DNA of 64,000 nt, taken from NCBI GenBank assembly GCA_024449915.1, contig JAMZAV010000053.1:496001-560000 (forward strand), written 5' to 3'. A model generated the notes under the pieces. The model was given only the letters and a program-made list of their open reading frames with translations, searched no databases and was not told the origin of the DNA. Positions 13,812-26,215 of the stretch are shown piece by piece. Source of the DNA: Sweltsa coloradensis. Taxonomy: Eukaryota; Arthropoda; Insecta; Plecoptera; Chloroperlidae. The first letter of the stretch is position 1; each line of letters begins with the position of its first letter. The position numbers were made by a program, and so were the translations under genes.

Positions 13812-14030
13812 CAATAATGTGTCCCGACCGGGGATCGAACCCGGGTCCTTCGCCCTTACGTAGCGATGCTTTACCAAAAGTAAGCTATTTGGCCACTGGG
13901 TACACCTTTTCTCAATTGCAGCTGTATGTGTGATTTTCTATACATGATGACTCTGGTACAGCATCACTAAGTAAAGACCGAGGATTGTGGTTCGATCCCC
14001 GGTCGGGACACGTCTTTTCAACTATTGCTC
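13812..14030. mobile_element. Head-to-head pair of tRNA-like modules
   Basis: The left module (minus strand) and right module (plus strand) both read ggta-a/c-agcatc through gttcgatccccggtcgg and gacac, and point outwards with about 100 bases between. Outer gagcaata is also inverted. Confidence 0.7.
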
Positions 14031-14086
14031 TTACTTCACTCCTGTCCTTACTGCAGGCTTACGCTGAAAGAATGTTATTTCATACA

Positions 14087-14271
14087 TAATGTGGATAGAG
14101 ATGGGAGTCAACAGCTTACCTGAGTTGTAGAGGTGGCTGCCATAGTAGAACACAAATAAAAAATAAAAATAATACACAAACTAGTCACTATTTTTTTATC
14201 TGAGTGTTCTACTATAGCAGCCAACTCTACAACTCAGGTAAGCTGTTTACTCCTATCTCTATATACACATT
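14087..14271. mobile_element. Foldback MITE, about 185 bp
   Basis: Inverted arms of about 60 bases share agcttacctgagttgtagag and gctgc-atagtagaacac, with an AT-rich spacer. Confidence 0.78.
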
Positions 14272-15284
14272 AATTATACCTAGCTTGTTGGCACCCACTA
14301 ATTATTATATATATATATATATATATTAGCATGCAATGGAGCTCCCATAATGTGATTTTTGAAACTGGAGGATATAACAAAGTGCTACGTGTGAATTCAA
14401 AAGTGACTTAAAAAACTAGTACATTAAACTAGATTGAAATGACCGATTTAAATAATTTCGTTTTGAACGGATCGAATACAAAATTTCCCAAAACAAACTT
14501 GAAGTTGTTTAAGTTTGATAAGGTTTAACCAACACTTCACTAATTTTTTTAACTAGGTAGTCGGATTTCAGCAAGTGTGGACTAAGATATTATTATTTAG
14601 TATTTATCTTGCCACTATTAGGCTAGGTAGGAAGGTTAACAGAAAAGGGCAGTTCACCCCAAGCACAAGGTGTCTACCAGCCACTACAAAACAAATTTTG
14701 AGATCAAACAAAAACTTATAAACCATAAATGTAACATATTTACAAAATATTGTCAATTCATAAAAGCAAAAGCAAATTAAATTAAGCAATCATAAAAATA
14801 TATAGCAGAGTTGAAAGCTCTCGTAAAGGCAGACATGGCAAGACCTTAATTTACTGATAAATATTTAAACAAAAATAAAATAAAACAATATTTATTATAA
14901 TTAACACGCAACGTTAAGTCGCCGAAATGGCAAAACGGCGACTTCTCCAAACTGTCCATAGACAGTTTGGAGACATTCATAATCATATTTAAACTGCATG
15001 CGATTAAAGTCGCCATGTTTTTATTCCAGCTGATACCAGAATAATTGAGTATTCTAAAACGTTTCAACTTCCGACATATTTAATTTGGTTGACACTGCCG
15101 TACGAAACATGTCGAATTACTGTTCCCGTTGAATGAACGTTGTGATAGTTAGCTGAGCCATGTAACTAGCCGAATATATTTCCTAATTTAATATTTTCAT
15201 ATAAATTTTTGCTCTATAGAGTAAACTTAATTTTACTCTCTTCAGGTAATACATATGTTGGGTTGCTATAAAGGAATGTCCAAG
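14272..15284. other. Non-coding, nothing recognised
   Basis: Includes a TA repeat and a small inverted pair gtttggagacattc / ccaaactgtcca near 14945-14975. No gene seen. Confidence 0.35.
14303..14326. repeat. (TA)n microsatellite
   Basis: About twelve TA units. Confidence 0.9.
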
Positions 15285-15430
15285 GGCTGTTAGCAGGACC
15301 CAATCCGGATTTCTCCAGTACTAAAGAAAACCACAGAAGAAACCTTCAGTCAGGATTGCCGGTGGCAGGTATCGAGCCGAGGACCTCCGTTATCAGAGTT
15401 AAATGATTAAAGGGGCTATTTACCCGAAGT
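15285..15430 (-). mobile_element. tRNA-like SINE, family S4
   Basis: Contains gtccaagggctgttagca, cttcagtcaggattgc and ggtatcgagccgaggac in the order expected for the family. Confidence 0.62.
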
Positions 15431-16077
15431 TTGTTTTTCACCACGTATTCTATAGCACAATACTAAAATAAAATAATTTATTTAAAAAAATATATGTTAT
15501 AGCCTGTGATTTAATACGAATTTTTGTAAGCTTTTTGATCCTTGAATTTGTAAAAATTGTTGTTTTGGTGAATTTCTAAAAATAAAAAAATAAAAATTGC
15601 CTTTTTATAAAAATATGTCTTAAAACTGTTAACATTCAAATATTGCAAAACTATGCGCCCTGAAATTTAATTACTTTTTGATAACAAAACACAATTATTA
15701 TTTTGACTGAATCAATTGACCAAATTACAAAAAGAATTGTAGTACACGTACAGAATTGATAAGCTATTAAATACGCCAATAATAGTTGATAATTTTTCTT
15801 ACCCAAATCCTCCAAGGTCACGGCTAGGGCATAAAGATCGCCGCAATGTTATTTCATATGATAGATTGTTGCCGATGGGACCTCACTCGAAAATATTAAC
15901 AAGTTTGACTATTTCTCCACGTATCATTGAAAACCCAATATGTCATTAACTCTGAAAATCATATCTATACTCAGCCTGTATGAAATATTGTTTTGGGTTT
16001 AGCAGGTGAATGCCCCTTCAAATGATTTGCTTCATCTTTCGGTACTAGATCCCGTGTTGCGTGCAATTCCTTCACAC

Positions 16078-16350
16078 TAGCAGTGGTGAGAAACCAGTTA
16101 GTTGCATCACAGCTAGACCTACATAACATCCAATCCAACATTACAATGAAAGTGACAACAGTTCTGAACTTACACTTGATTCGACAATAATAATCGATCC
16201 TAACAAAAAAAAATACGAGTTTTAATTCAAGCTGTAAAAGTCTAGCTCAAGGTCACTTTTCAAGGTCAAGTACCCCTCAGTGTATTCGGCAAAAAAACTT
16301 TCATTTTATAGGTCAGTAAAACTATGCTTAGTAATTAATATTAATTATTA
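16078..16350 (-). repeat. Dispersed repeat, copy 2, inverted
   Basis: Inverted relative to 13040-13325, with the shared elements tgaacttacacttga and gttgcatcacagctagacc. No coding frame. Confidence 0.65.
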
Positions 16351-17078
16351 ATTAAATAAAAACAATTTCAGGTAATGTATAATGACTTAATCTTCTTTAA
16401 TTATATTGCCGGTATTGAGCAAGCTTTTTTGAGCATGTGTATGATTAAAAGAAGCTTGAGATATATGTTAGATTACGTGAGAGAAAGATTCACTTCTACT
16501 TTACAACCCAACAAATCATAAGAATCCCACTATTTGCAATCCTGACTGATAAATAATTTTCCGAGATTTTCCTCAGTCACAACTCAAATTACAGGACACT
16601 ACAAACATTATCCTTCTGGTTTCTAGCAATGCACACTTTGCAATGATATTGATGATTTTACTTACGATTGTTAATACAGTGTTGTTCGAGTTCGGGCCAA
16701 CTTGTTTTACAATGTTAAATGTCCATTTAAAAAATTCGCTTGACCGTCAAGTCCAGCTAATTTAATTTCACATACAGTCTGGACCACTTTTCGATCTCCA
16801 ATTTTCACACAAAAATTTTGAATTTTTGGGACGATGTTAATAAAGGGATGAGTGCATGTCGCCATCAGAGCACATTTCAACATTTCAAGTATTTTTCCCC
16901 ACTGAAGCTTGTGAAATTACCACAAATTACCTGTTTAGTAGCATATTTACGGTCAGTTACTAACAAAAGTGAGCAATTATTGCAAAATATACTCTGACAG
17001 CGCAATATTTACAATCTTACTCGATTGGACAAACGATAGAGCTTCCAAGTCTTCCAAGTGATCCAGACTAAATCTCTG

Positions 17079-17482
17079 TCACTTAGCCTGTTACTCGAAC
17101 ACCGAAGTTAAGCAACATCGGACGTGGTCAGGGAGAGAGTGGGTGACCGCTCTGCCCTTAAACTCACGTAAATCTCTGGTCAGAGCAGATGGAGGGTTCG
17201 AGAGCTAGTGTAACGGCTTCGTTCTCCTCGACGTCTGCTCGGCAGCCCGGGTTAGTGGAGGAACTTATATGACTGTCAAGGTTACACCGTCCTTTCGTTC
17301 GGATGGACGTAAAGCCGTTGGTCCCCTTGGTACTTTTCGAAAGGAGAAGGCTACGTGCCGGTACCGGCTTTCCCCTCCTCCCTTCTATTCACCCTTCATC
17401 CTCATCTATCACCACTCATCGTCTCGAATAGCCTTAGTGCATTTTTATGAGATGTTACGCAATACAAATCAATCAATCAACC
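17079..17482 (+). mobile_element. 5S rRNA-derived SINE (family S1)
   Basis: The head (about 17089-17160) is recognisably 5S rRNA: gaacaccgaagttaagca, acatcggacgtggtca and gtgggtgaccgc match the internal promoter region. A body with a cgtaaagccgttggtcccc block and a tail with tcaccactcatcgtctcgaa follow. The element is flanked by taaatctctg at 17069-17078 and 17483-17492, a likely target-site duplication. Confidence 0.82.
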
Positions 17483-17514
17483 TAAATCTCTGCGTTCTGA
17501 GTAAAACGCTGGTT

Positions 17515-17700
17515 TTCTCGAGCTTGGCAGATGAGCGTAGTGGGCGAAGTGAACAAATCAATAAGACTAGCCGGAGAAAAAAGCTCTGGCGTATGTTTTG
17601 TTTGTTTGTTTGTTCGCACTATACCGGTCAAAGCTCAAAGTGCTTTCCTGATTTTCATCAAATTATAGGGGAAGTTTTGAAATCTCAGTCCTGTGGCGTA
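17515..17700 (+). mobile_element. Interspersed repeat piece related to 11340 and 51290
   Basis: gatgagcgtagtgggcgaag, then tgtttgtttgtttgttcg and gattttcatcaaattatag resemble the other AGCG repeats. Confidence 0.35.
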
Positions 17701-20700
17701 TTGTAGTAAAATTAAAATGACTGTTCTTATGAAAATCACAATTTTATGTGTCGTTTTTGATCATTATGTAAATAAGTTACTAAGCGAAATGAATTAGGAT
17801 GTTCACTAAGTTCAAACACTAGGTATACAAACACTTGTGAAAAAAATTATTTCTCTTGCTTGTATTGTTGGTTGGTACGTAGGCCAACGTAGAGAAAAAA
17901 ATCACAATTTTAAATACTCTCTATTCATAATTCAATGTTGACAAAAACGTTCATTCAACAACTCTGCAAAAATATAACGGTATTGTAGCCTATCTCACGT
18001 AAGTCTAGAACCGACATAAACATTTTGTAAAATCTACAAACATGCCCTTTTCCATACGAGCATATGTTTAGATTAGGCTGCAGGTAAGCGTTAGTAGGCA
18101 ATAATTTATTGGATAAATTAACGGCTATTAATTTTTTCCTCGCTTCATCGATTTCTCCCTACTTTTGATTGATACAATATAAATAAATAATTAAGATTAT
18201 TTTAGTTGATGGCCGTATGTTGCTTTCACCAAATCACCGGCACTACATAATTTGTAAAGTTTTGCTCAATATTAGTGATTTTCATACCTACTTTCATTAA
18301 CATAACATAATCAAATATTACGTCATCTAGCTACTGAGCATATATAATTTGTTTTGCAGTTTCTTTTGCAGTGATATTAATCAAGGAACGTTCAAATTAA
18401 TTTCTGTACTAATATGACAACTTTCCTAAATAAACATGCTATATACGTCGTTAATATTGTGTTTAAAACGTTATTTAATAATTGGAAGGACAATACGGTT
18501 TAAACTAAGTTTACTGAAGTTGTAATTTCCACTCTAGATTGATAAGTTAGTGTTTTGTTAGTTTTTAGTTTTTTAGTTTTCAATTATTTGTAGTTAAAAA
18601 CAGTGTCCAAGGGCAAATGGCGCCTGATTGGTAATACCCGTATCATATTCTGCTTATTGAGTCTGCTGTGTTGGATTGAGACCACAAGTAACGTACATTG
18701 TTAAGGTTATGAAGTTTTCTGACCGAAGATTTATATATCTTAGTGTGTGAGTCCTACACCCCTACATCCCTACACCCTTACACCCGCGCACAGAAGTAAA
18801 TGTAGTGTAGGATGGAATCGTTATTTTCTCTAACAACTAACTCATTTGCTCATTATTTTGTTACTCAATGTTACTACACATTATGAATAAATTGGATTGA
18901 GACAAACAATACACTAAAGTTCTAAGGGTAAAGTTAATTTCTGTCCTACCTTGGATTTACTATGTCCGTAGTTGTGTAGTGCTATCAGTTGAGAAGAATA
19001 CTATAGTCTAACCTAAGATGTGCTGTGATCAAGGTTTAGCAAACGTTTAGCGCAACAGCTCTTGCGTCGAACAATCCTTAACCGCAAGTTGTGTAGTGAG
19101 ATATCCCACTCGTATTTTGATCTGAAGCCAAACTAAGAATCCAGGTTTGATGTGACCTACTCTCCCATAATCACTGAGCCTAGGTAGTGCACGAACAGTT
19201 AATTTATTATCAACCCATTCTAGCAGAATACTGGTTTTAATTAATTGCACAATTTGTACGTGTGATGGTAATTGCATTGCTAGTATGTCTTCACTGGGAT
19301 TCTAACCTAGATCATTATGTTACACTTGTTTATAAAGGTACTCGTGCCACTAAATAAATAGTTATTTAAAAGCTTTAAGTGAGGATCCATTCCTTGAGCT
19401 CAATCTAGCTCTATGGAATCATGCGGTTAAGCAAGTTTGTAATTGGTACTTAACACACAAATTATTCGTCAGTAAATGATTAATGATGCTTAATTTCAGG
19501 CGCCCAGAACTGGGATTTTGTAAGAATATTATTATTCGTCATATAGTCAGAAATCTTTTGTCGATACAAAGTACAATGTGTGCATTGATACGTCTCCATT
19601 AACGGCACACTTGGAAAATTAAATACTTTGTTGTAATTATATGACACATTTTATGTTTCATAGTAACTTAACGAATGTTTCAGCTTGTTGTGAAAATCAG
19701 TGTCGGTTCCTGAAATATTTTGTGGGGGTGGTACGAAATCATTGATCGTTTGCCCTACTAACTTTCAAAAGCACCTAAAATAGCTGGATGCACTTTGCTT
19801 AGCGGAGAATGGGCGCGGTCACGTTTTTGAGATCTGTGCTTGACTGTGCAGTATGCAGATGCACCCAACCCGTGTGAAACAGGCGCTTCCGAAGTTAGCC
19901 GAAGTGCAGATGCTGGGATGTTCACAGCTCCCGGCTGGCATTCACCTCTACGCTACAACTCAGTGTTGGCCCTGTAGGGGGTGTAGGGGAAATGAACGCA
20001 ATAGACGCGCTGGTGGACTGACAGCGTCTGAAAACTAGATCTTTCTGTACTCCTTTGAAAATGACACGCTGTCGCTCAACGAAATCACAAATCAAAATAG
20101 CAAACATCGAAATTGATTTTGAAAAACATGAAACATATAGATACAGATACTTCAGAGTTCTGATAAATTAACTCATTTACTTGGGGTAGCTGCAGCTTCG
20201 CAGCTCCTTCCAGGAGACAGGCAAGAGTTCTGGAGGTCCTTGGCACACGAGGCAGAGGACGAGAGAGATCATTGCGGAAGTGTCACTGAGTTTAGCGCAG
20301 GGTTCCCTCGTGACTGTTTAGCTAAAGTTACGACGTTGTTGACACAAACACCCGACACAACACTTTCTCCTACTGAATTGTTGATTTAATCTCTTATTTA
20401 ATTAAATATGTAAATATGGATCTGGTTATTGATCACAAGCCATCACATATTATCAAAGATGAGTAACATGTTATTTGGTACATCCTTTTGCAGACAGTTG
20501 GCATATGAGTATTGGCATGGTTCTCAAGGAAGGATATTATATATAAATTATTCTAGGGCCTAATAAGTTTCGGACTTTTTTAATCATCAATCCGAAATCA
20601 TGAAATCAAGTTTTTACGGAAACAATACCACATTTTAATAGTGTCTTTAAAGAATACTTCGGGTATGCTTCCTTGATATCTAGAATGACTTACAGACATC

Positions 20701-21769
20701 AGTTATGATAATTATCAGCGCTAACGTAATTACACCGCTTTTATTGGTATTGGTAATTAATTGTGTAACTTATTTAGATTTCGACTGGTTGCTTTTCTAA
20801 ACATAACATATTACAAAACTACCATAATTCGGCAATATCAATTATCATGATTTGTTTTCATTTTCTTATTTTTCACTCTCTAAAACATAACATCGTAATG
20901 AATGTAAAAAAAAAATCTCTTGCCTACATCTTAAAACCATTAATGTTTTTGACCAATATATTTTATCAAAAACCTTTTCTTGCCTAGTGCATACGAAACC
21001 TGCCATTTTCATGCCACTGACAGCACATATAGCTTGAGCCTGAACAAATATATTGTCCCAGTAACCGAAGACTGTTGAAAGTTTCCATTGAATGCAATTA
21101 CCTCAACTATGTAATTGGACACTCGAAGTAACTGTACGTCATTGGAAGTAGAGGGGGAGGGGATCTCTGCTGATTCAATCATCTTAATCAACTGCACTTC
21201 AGACAACACGGTGCAATTTACTTGCTTCCTACTCGAGTACGCGGCTATAGGGCTTCTGTGCAATTATCTAAAATAAATTGCATCACTTTGGAGGAGTGTG
21301 GGATGAGCCTAGATTGCTACAGTAAATTAGCTTACGCATTAAAAGTAGGAAAACAGAAGGTCTCTAGAACTTTTCAAGAAAGTTGCCTCAAATAATAATC
21401 ATATACAATCGTCATAAAATGCAATGTTCTTTAGATCTAATTTGCAATTTTTATCGTTATTCTTCTTATAAACGTTTTTAAGTTTTAATCCAGACTGCAC
21501 GCATGGCAATTTACAAGCGTGACGGCCTTTTGGATGTGTGTAAGTACATGAGTATGCTGCGGTGGGGGTAGATCAGTGTTTTTTATTTACATGTAAATGA
21601 AAAATTAGTATTTCCTAAAATCGTATTTATTTATAATTAATATAGCCCTACTGAGTAAAATAAGTACGTCATGCCCCTGAAAGTTTTTTTTAAGTTTCTA
21701 ATTATTTACCTAGATATCATCGGTCATTGCCAACAAAATTCTATATATTTTTAAATAAATTTTTATTTA
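17701..21769. other. Non-coding, includes a GC-richer patch
   Basis: No gene recognised. About 19790-20330 is richer in G and C than its surroundings, with 61-codon open frames on both strands but no motif. Confidence 0.4.
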
Positions 21770-22165
21770 GAGTCTACCCACTCAGGTATATAACTGATTT
21801 TAAGAACCCTGCAGGCCCCGACAAAAAACCAACCAACCCGGCCCCGCAATCGACGAGTGAGCGAAAACCAACCAAAGATCGATATTTTTAATAGGAAATA
21901 TAGCAATCAGTGGTATGGACAGTGCGAACACCCGCGAATCAACGCCAGAATCAACAAGGCCGATTCAGAACAACTCTGAAATTTATTATGTGCTTCGTTG
22001 CTAGGACGGCTCCAAAGTCACCGTTTACAAACTCCTAAGACAAGAACTGATGGACTGAAGTCCAAATCAGAAGTTAAAAAACTTCTGACTTTAGCGGGAA
22101 TCGAACCCTGGACCTTCTGCATTGGAAGCAGATACGCTAACCACAAGACCAACGAGCTACACAAT
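21770..22165 (-). mobile_element. tRNA-like SINE, family S2, best copy
   Basis: On the minus strand the head has TCTTGTGGTTAGCG (A-box-like), a perfect 5-bp anticodon stem TCTGC/GCAGA around loop TTCCAAT, and the B box GGTTCGATTCC. A body of about 300 bases follows and ends near gtgggtagactc. It is too degenerate at the acceptor stem to be a tRNA gene. Confidence 0.75.
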
Positions 22166-22579
22166 TATAATAAGTGATATTGTACATTCTTTATATTCCG
22201 CCCTCTTAGCAGTTTTTCTTAGGGAAATAGAAGACCTTTAATGACGTAATTATCAATTTTCCTGTACCAACTTAAGATTGACTTTTGTGGTTTGTGCAGT
22301 CGGTTGAGTCACAATGCAATAACCAAGAAGGGTTGACAAACATTTGACATAACTTATAATGGACGACTTGGACGTAGTCGTAATTGATGTGAAGTTTAAC
22401 GCTGGGATACATAGAGTAACATACTGAAGATCAATCATAACAAATGCTGAAATCTAAAATTTTTAACATTTAAAATCTATGAAATTGTAATTATATTATA
22501 CTGTTAATTAAAAATGTATGTTTACTTTTAAAATCAAACTTACTCTTGTGCGTGCGTTGATATAGTAGGTACATCAACA

Positions 22580-22745
22580 GTTTGATTTAGAGTCGTGATT
22601 TTAACCCGAATTTCCTGTGCTCGGTACCTACCCACTACGGCACGACAGTTCTGACTGAAATATTTTCCAAGGTTTCCTTCAGTCTTTAATGCGAATGCAA
22701 GGAACTGATTCCTTGGACATTCCCTTCACAATTGTCTAACCCAAA
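22580..22745 (+). mobile_element. tRNA-like SINE, family S4, plus strand
   Basis: Head at left, then gttctgactgaaata, and a tail with gattccttggacattccc, the complement of the family's gaatgtccaag motif. Confidence 0.6.
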
Positions 22746-23001
22746 AATATCTAGTTAGATATAACAGAACATTAAAATTCCTAAAGGTTACAAATGGGCC
22801 CTTCCGCCCGGTGGCAACCACTCATTCCCCCCAGACCTAATTAAGACCTCCCTCAAACACTATCTAAATTCCCTCAAAGACCCACTAGCGACATCATCCC
22901 CAGACAAGTCATTCCACTCCTTATCAGTCCTTTCCAAGAAACTATACCAACCCAGATCCGTTCTTACTACTCTCCGCTGGAACTTACATAGATGATCCCC
23001 C

Positions 23002-23376
23002 CTACCCATGTAAAGCCCCTTCTAAGTATGTTCCCCCACCCCTATTTCCCCTAACTGCCCTGTAAGTATTGCACAACCAAACCTCCCTTCTCCTTCTCTC
23101 TAGGTATAAAGACTCCCAACCCAACTTTGCAGTGACACTGTCATATACACTCTCTACATTCCCCTTATCATCCTCCTCCCACCGCCACCGCCTAACCTTC
23201 CCCGTAACCCTTCTTGCCGCCCTACGTTGAACCTTCTCTATCTCCAAAACCTCCCCCAGCCTATACGGATCCCATGCAGCCACCCTATACTCCAGGACAG
23301 GTCTAACCACCACCTTACACGCCCGATATTTAACTCCCCGGCTGGCCCCTCTTAGATTTCTCATAACGAATCCCAA
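23002..23376 (-). pseudogene. LINE C-terminal fragment
   Basis: Downstream in the same element: GFVMRNLRG, VVRPVLEYRVAAWDP, EKVQRRAARRVTG. These match the RT thumb and C-terminal region of CR1/Jockey-type LINEs, which commonly has LEYA-x-WDP. It is shifted relative to the RT frame. Confidence 0.8.
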
Positions 23377-23487
23377 GGCCCCCTACCCCCTACCCAAATC
23401 CTCTGCCAACATCACCCCCTAAGTACTTACAAGCTCCTACTTTCTCCATAACAGCCCCCATTAAAGTGTTTGTCCTACCTTTCTTAA

Positions 23488-23832
23488 CTAGAAACCAACC
23501 ACCTTACTTTTACCTATGTTCAAAACCATTTTATGTGCTGTGACCCATTCCTCTATTACCCCCAGATCCGCCTGCAACAGCCTAACATCCTCAATTCCCC
23601 TTATTGCTCTATACAAAACACAATCATCTGCAAATAATCTTATCCTCGATGTTATTCCCCTCCCTATGTAATTTATACACATAATAAACAATAAAGGTCC
23701 TAACACTGAGCCCTGTGGTACCTCCGATATAACCTCTATACTATGTGACAAAGTACCCCCAACTCTAACCCTCTGAGACCAACCCCTCAAGAAATCCTTA
23801 ACCCACCTCATCACTCCCTTATCCCCCACCAT
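23488..23832 (-). pseudogene. Reverse transcriptase core fragment of the LINE
   Basis: 115 codons with the RT motifs SEVPQGSVLGPLLF (palm block 4) and RLFADDCVLY (catalytic FADD), followed by WVTAHKMVLN and KSKVV. Reverse transcriptase would make cDNA from the element's own RNA. The frame is broken upstream, so it is not functional. Confidence 0.88.
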
Positions 23833-25274
23833 TGTTAACCTTCTCCATTAGCTAGTCGTGCGAGTGCGAGACCTTATCAAAAGCCGTTTCAAAATCAAGA
23901 TGACAGCATCTTCTTCCCCCCACTGTCCAAAATGTCCCCGATATCCTGAACTTATCCTACCCGTAGAGTGTCACAAGAAAAACCCTCCCTGAAACCATGT
24001 TGAGTATCTGTGAACTACGCCTCCCCTTCCCATGAGTACCTAACATAGTCTGCAACTACCCTCTTAATAATTTTGCTCCCTACTGAAGTCAAACTAACTG
24101 GAGTATAATTTCCTATCGTACATCTATCGCCCCCCATATAAATTGGCACCACGAGTCCTTCCCTTCAACCCTCAGGAATCTTGCCCTCACTAAAAGACTT
24201 CCTACATACATCCCCCAAATACCTAAGCCTTACCATGGCATAACCCCTACCCTGAAGAGGGGCATGTATTGCACCCAGTGCAGTTTTCCCACATGAAATT
24301 TTTGGTAACAACTAATTTATACATGACAAGCTTATATTTTACGTAATCCTTATAGAATCGCAACACTAAACGGAATAACATACTTACCCTACGCAAGATG
24401 TCGGACCACCCCATATTGCACCGGTGCTCCTAGCTGTTACCAGCACGCCTCACACACTAAATCATACTCAACGAACGAGTGCGCGATACAAGCTTGACAT
24501 GCGGTGGATGCGTTTAATAGATTTAGCAATTTAAACTAATTTAAAATTGCAACCAATTTAAGCTTGTTTGAGATTGCAGTAACATTTCCTATTACATTAC
24601 TTCCGTGTATGTGATATTCCCTTTATTATTCAATTGCTTCAATGCCGTGCAGTTAAGTGACTGATAGCTCAGTTTCAATGTCATTCCATCATATTACGAA
24701 TAGATTGAGCCTGGTCGGGTTATTATTTTAAATTGGTTCGCAATGCATGAGGTATATCATTGTACGTAGGAAACTGCCAAGTATCTCTTGACCCTCTTTA
24801 GGTGACAATCCCATTTGTCTGCCTCCGGTTACATAATGAACCCCTTCAATTCCTTCCCCTTTTTCTAGGCACTGACCTGCTTGCTACCTCGATGACGTTA
24901 TGTAAAGTCATCAAATACAATTTCAACTAAAAACAAGTTTCCGGGAAATTTACGGATGGACCCAACCCTTTGATGTATAATGTTATTCATTTATTTATTT
25001 TAAATCTATCCTATTCAGATATAGAATCTGATTTATAAAGGTTTATAGAAACGGAAATTATGACATAAATAAAAAATACGATTGACGTTATTTTAATCGA
25101 TCTTTTTGCATAAAAACATATTTATTTAAATTTCATTTGACAGGTCAACATGTATCTGCTCAGTATTCGAAGCACCTGAGATATGTGCATGGAGAGACTG
25201 GGGGAGAGAATGCAAGGACTTCACCAGCATTTGAGAGAATAATGTTCAATTGAGTTTAGTTAAGGTTTTGGGGA

Positions 25275-25430
25275 GGGAATGACCAAGGGTTATTTAGGGC
25301 TCAATCCCAAAACTGGTTTTTGGCTGAATACCGGAGGAAAATACTGCAGTAGGGATTTCATGTGGAGGGAGTTTTGGTTCTCATCTCAACCAAACACAAA
25401 CTATCATAGGTTCGTTTTCTATCTGATGTA
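25275..25430 (-). mobile_element. SINE family S4 fragment
   Basis: Carries gaccaagggttatttagg and gcagtagggatttc, matching the family tail and middle. A smaller tail piece (tttccaagggctatttgg) follows at about 25551. Confidence 0.45.
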
Positions 25431-26084
25431 AGTATATTGGTGCCCGTATAAGGTTGTAAGTAAAATGATTTCATATTATGCTCGTATGAGGCTCCAGTGG
25501 TAACTTTACATCAGTTAAATATAGAACAGCGTTTGAGGATTGTGTAAAGGGAATTTCCAAGGGCTATTTGGCCGTGTTGAGTTGTAAATTAACGAAAGTA
25601 ACGCACTTTCTTGTAACTTTTGTGGTAGCTTAATTAAGTTACTTTCAACTTTAAGTAACTTTAACTGATAAAGTTCTTATTTATGTATCTTTACCACACG
25701 TTACGTTATTTGTAAAGTTTGTTTTTGTCGTTAATATAATATTATACTTTTAGTTTCAACCATAACAAGCCAATGTGATTCACGACCTATAAGTATTTCC
25801 ATCCTTAGAATAAACCTTAAAAATCTAGATTTCCTTTCGTCAAAACAAGTTTTGAACTCGTCAAAAAATCCCACCAAAATATAATTGAGATAGTTAAAAG
25901 TCAACATAACCTTGTAAGTAACTTTACATATTACATGTTTTAGTTACTCCTAAGTTACTTGCTAAGTAACCCAACTTAATCTAATTACTGTTTAGCAAGT
26001 AACTTAACTTTAAATCGAATTCTTTTTTTTAATTAACTTAGTCAAATCTGTTTTTGTAAGCATCAATGCAAGCACTTGGTTTTT

Positions 26085-26215
26085 GATTACGAGAAACCGT
26101 AGATAAAAAATCTTCAATAAGGATTGCCAGTAGGTAAATTTTGTACCAAGCCAGCAACCCCAAATCAGAGCTTTCTTCATACCCGGGCCGGGCCATCAAT
26201 CGGTTATCCTTGGGC
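26085..26215 (-). mobile_element. SINE family S4 fragment
   Basis: Contains cttcaataaggattgcc and a decayed tRNA-like stretch caaatcagagc, as in the other copies. Confidence 0.45.

Larger units (their letters stand above)
22795..24275 (-). mobile_element. Dead non-LTR retrotransposon fragment (CR1/Jockey type)
   Basis: Runs from a VVPIYMGGDR-like start of the reverse transcriptase at about 24150 through NYTPVSLTS, QHGF, DFETAFDKV, PQGSVLGPLLF and FADD to a C-terminal region ending near 22830. Several stops and frameshifts separate the parts. The 5' half (endonuclease) is missing. Confidence 0.85.

Noticed and set aside
17089..17160. Functional 5S rRNA gene
   Set aside because: Only part of the 5S sequence is present and it is fused to a SINE body with a target-site duplication.
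17269..17706. 145-codon plus-strand open frame
   Set aside because: It runs through the SINE body and tail; no coding signal.
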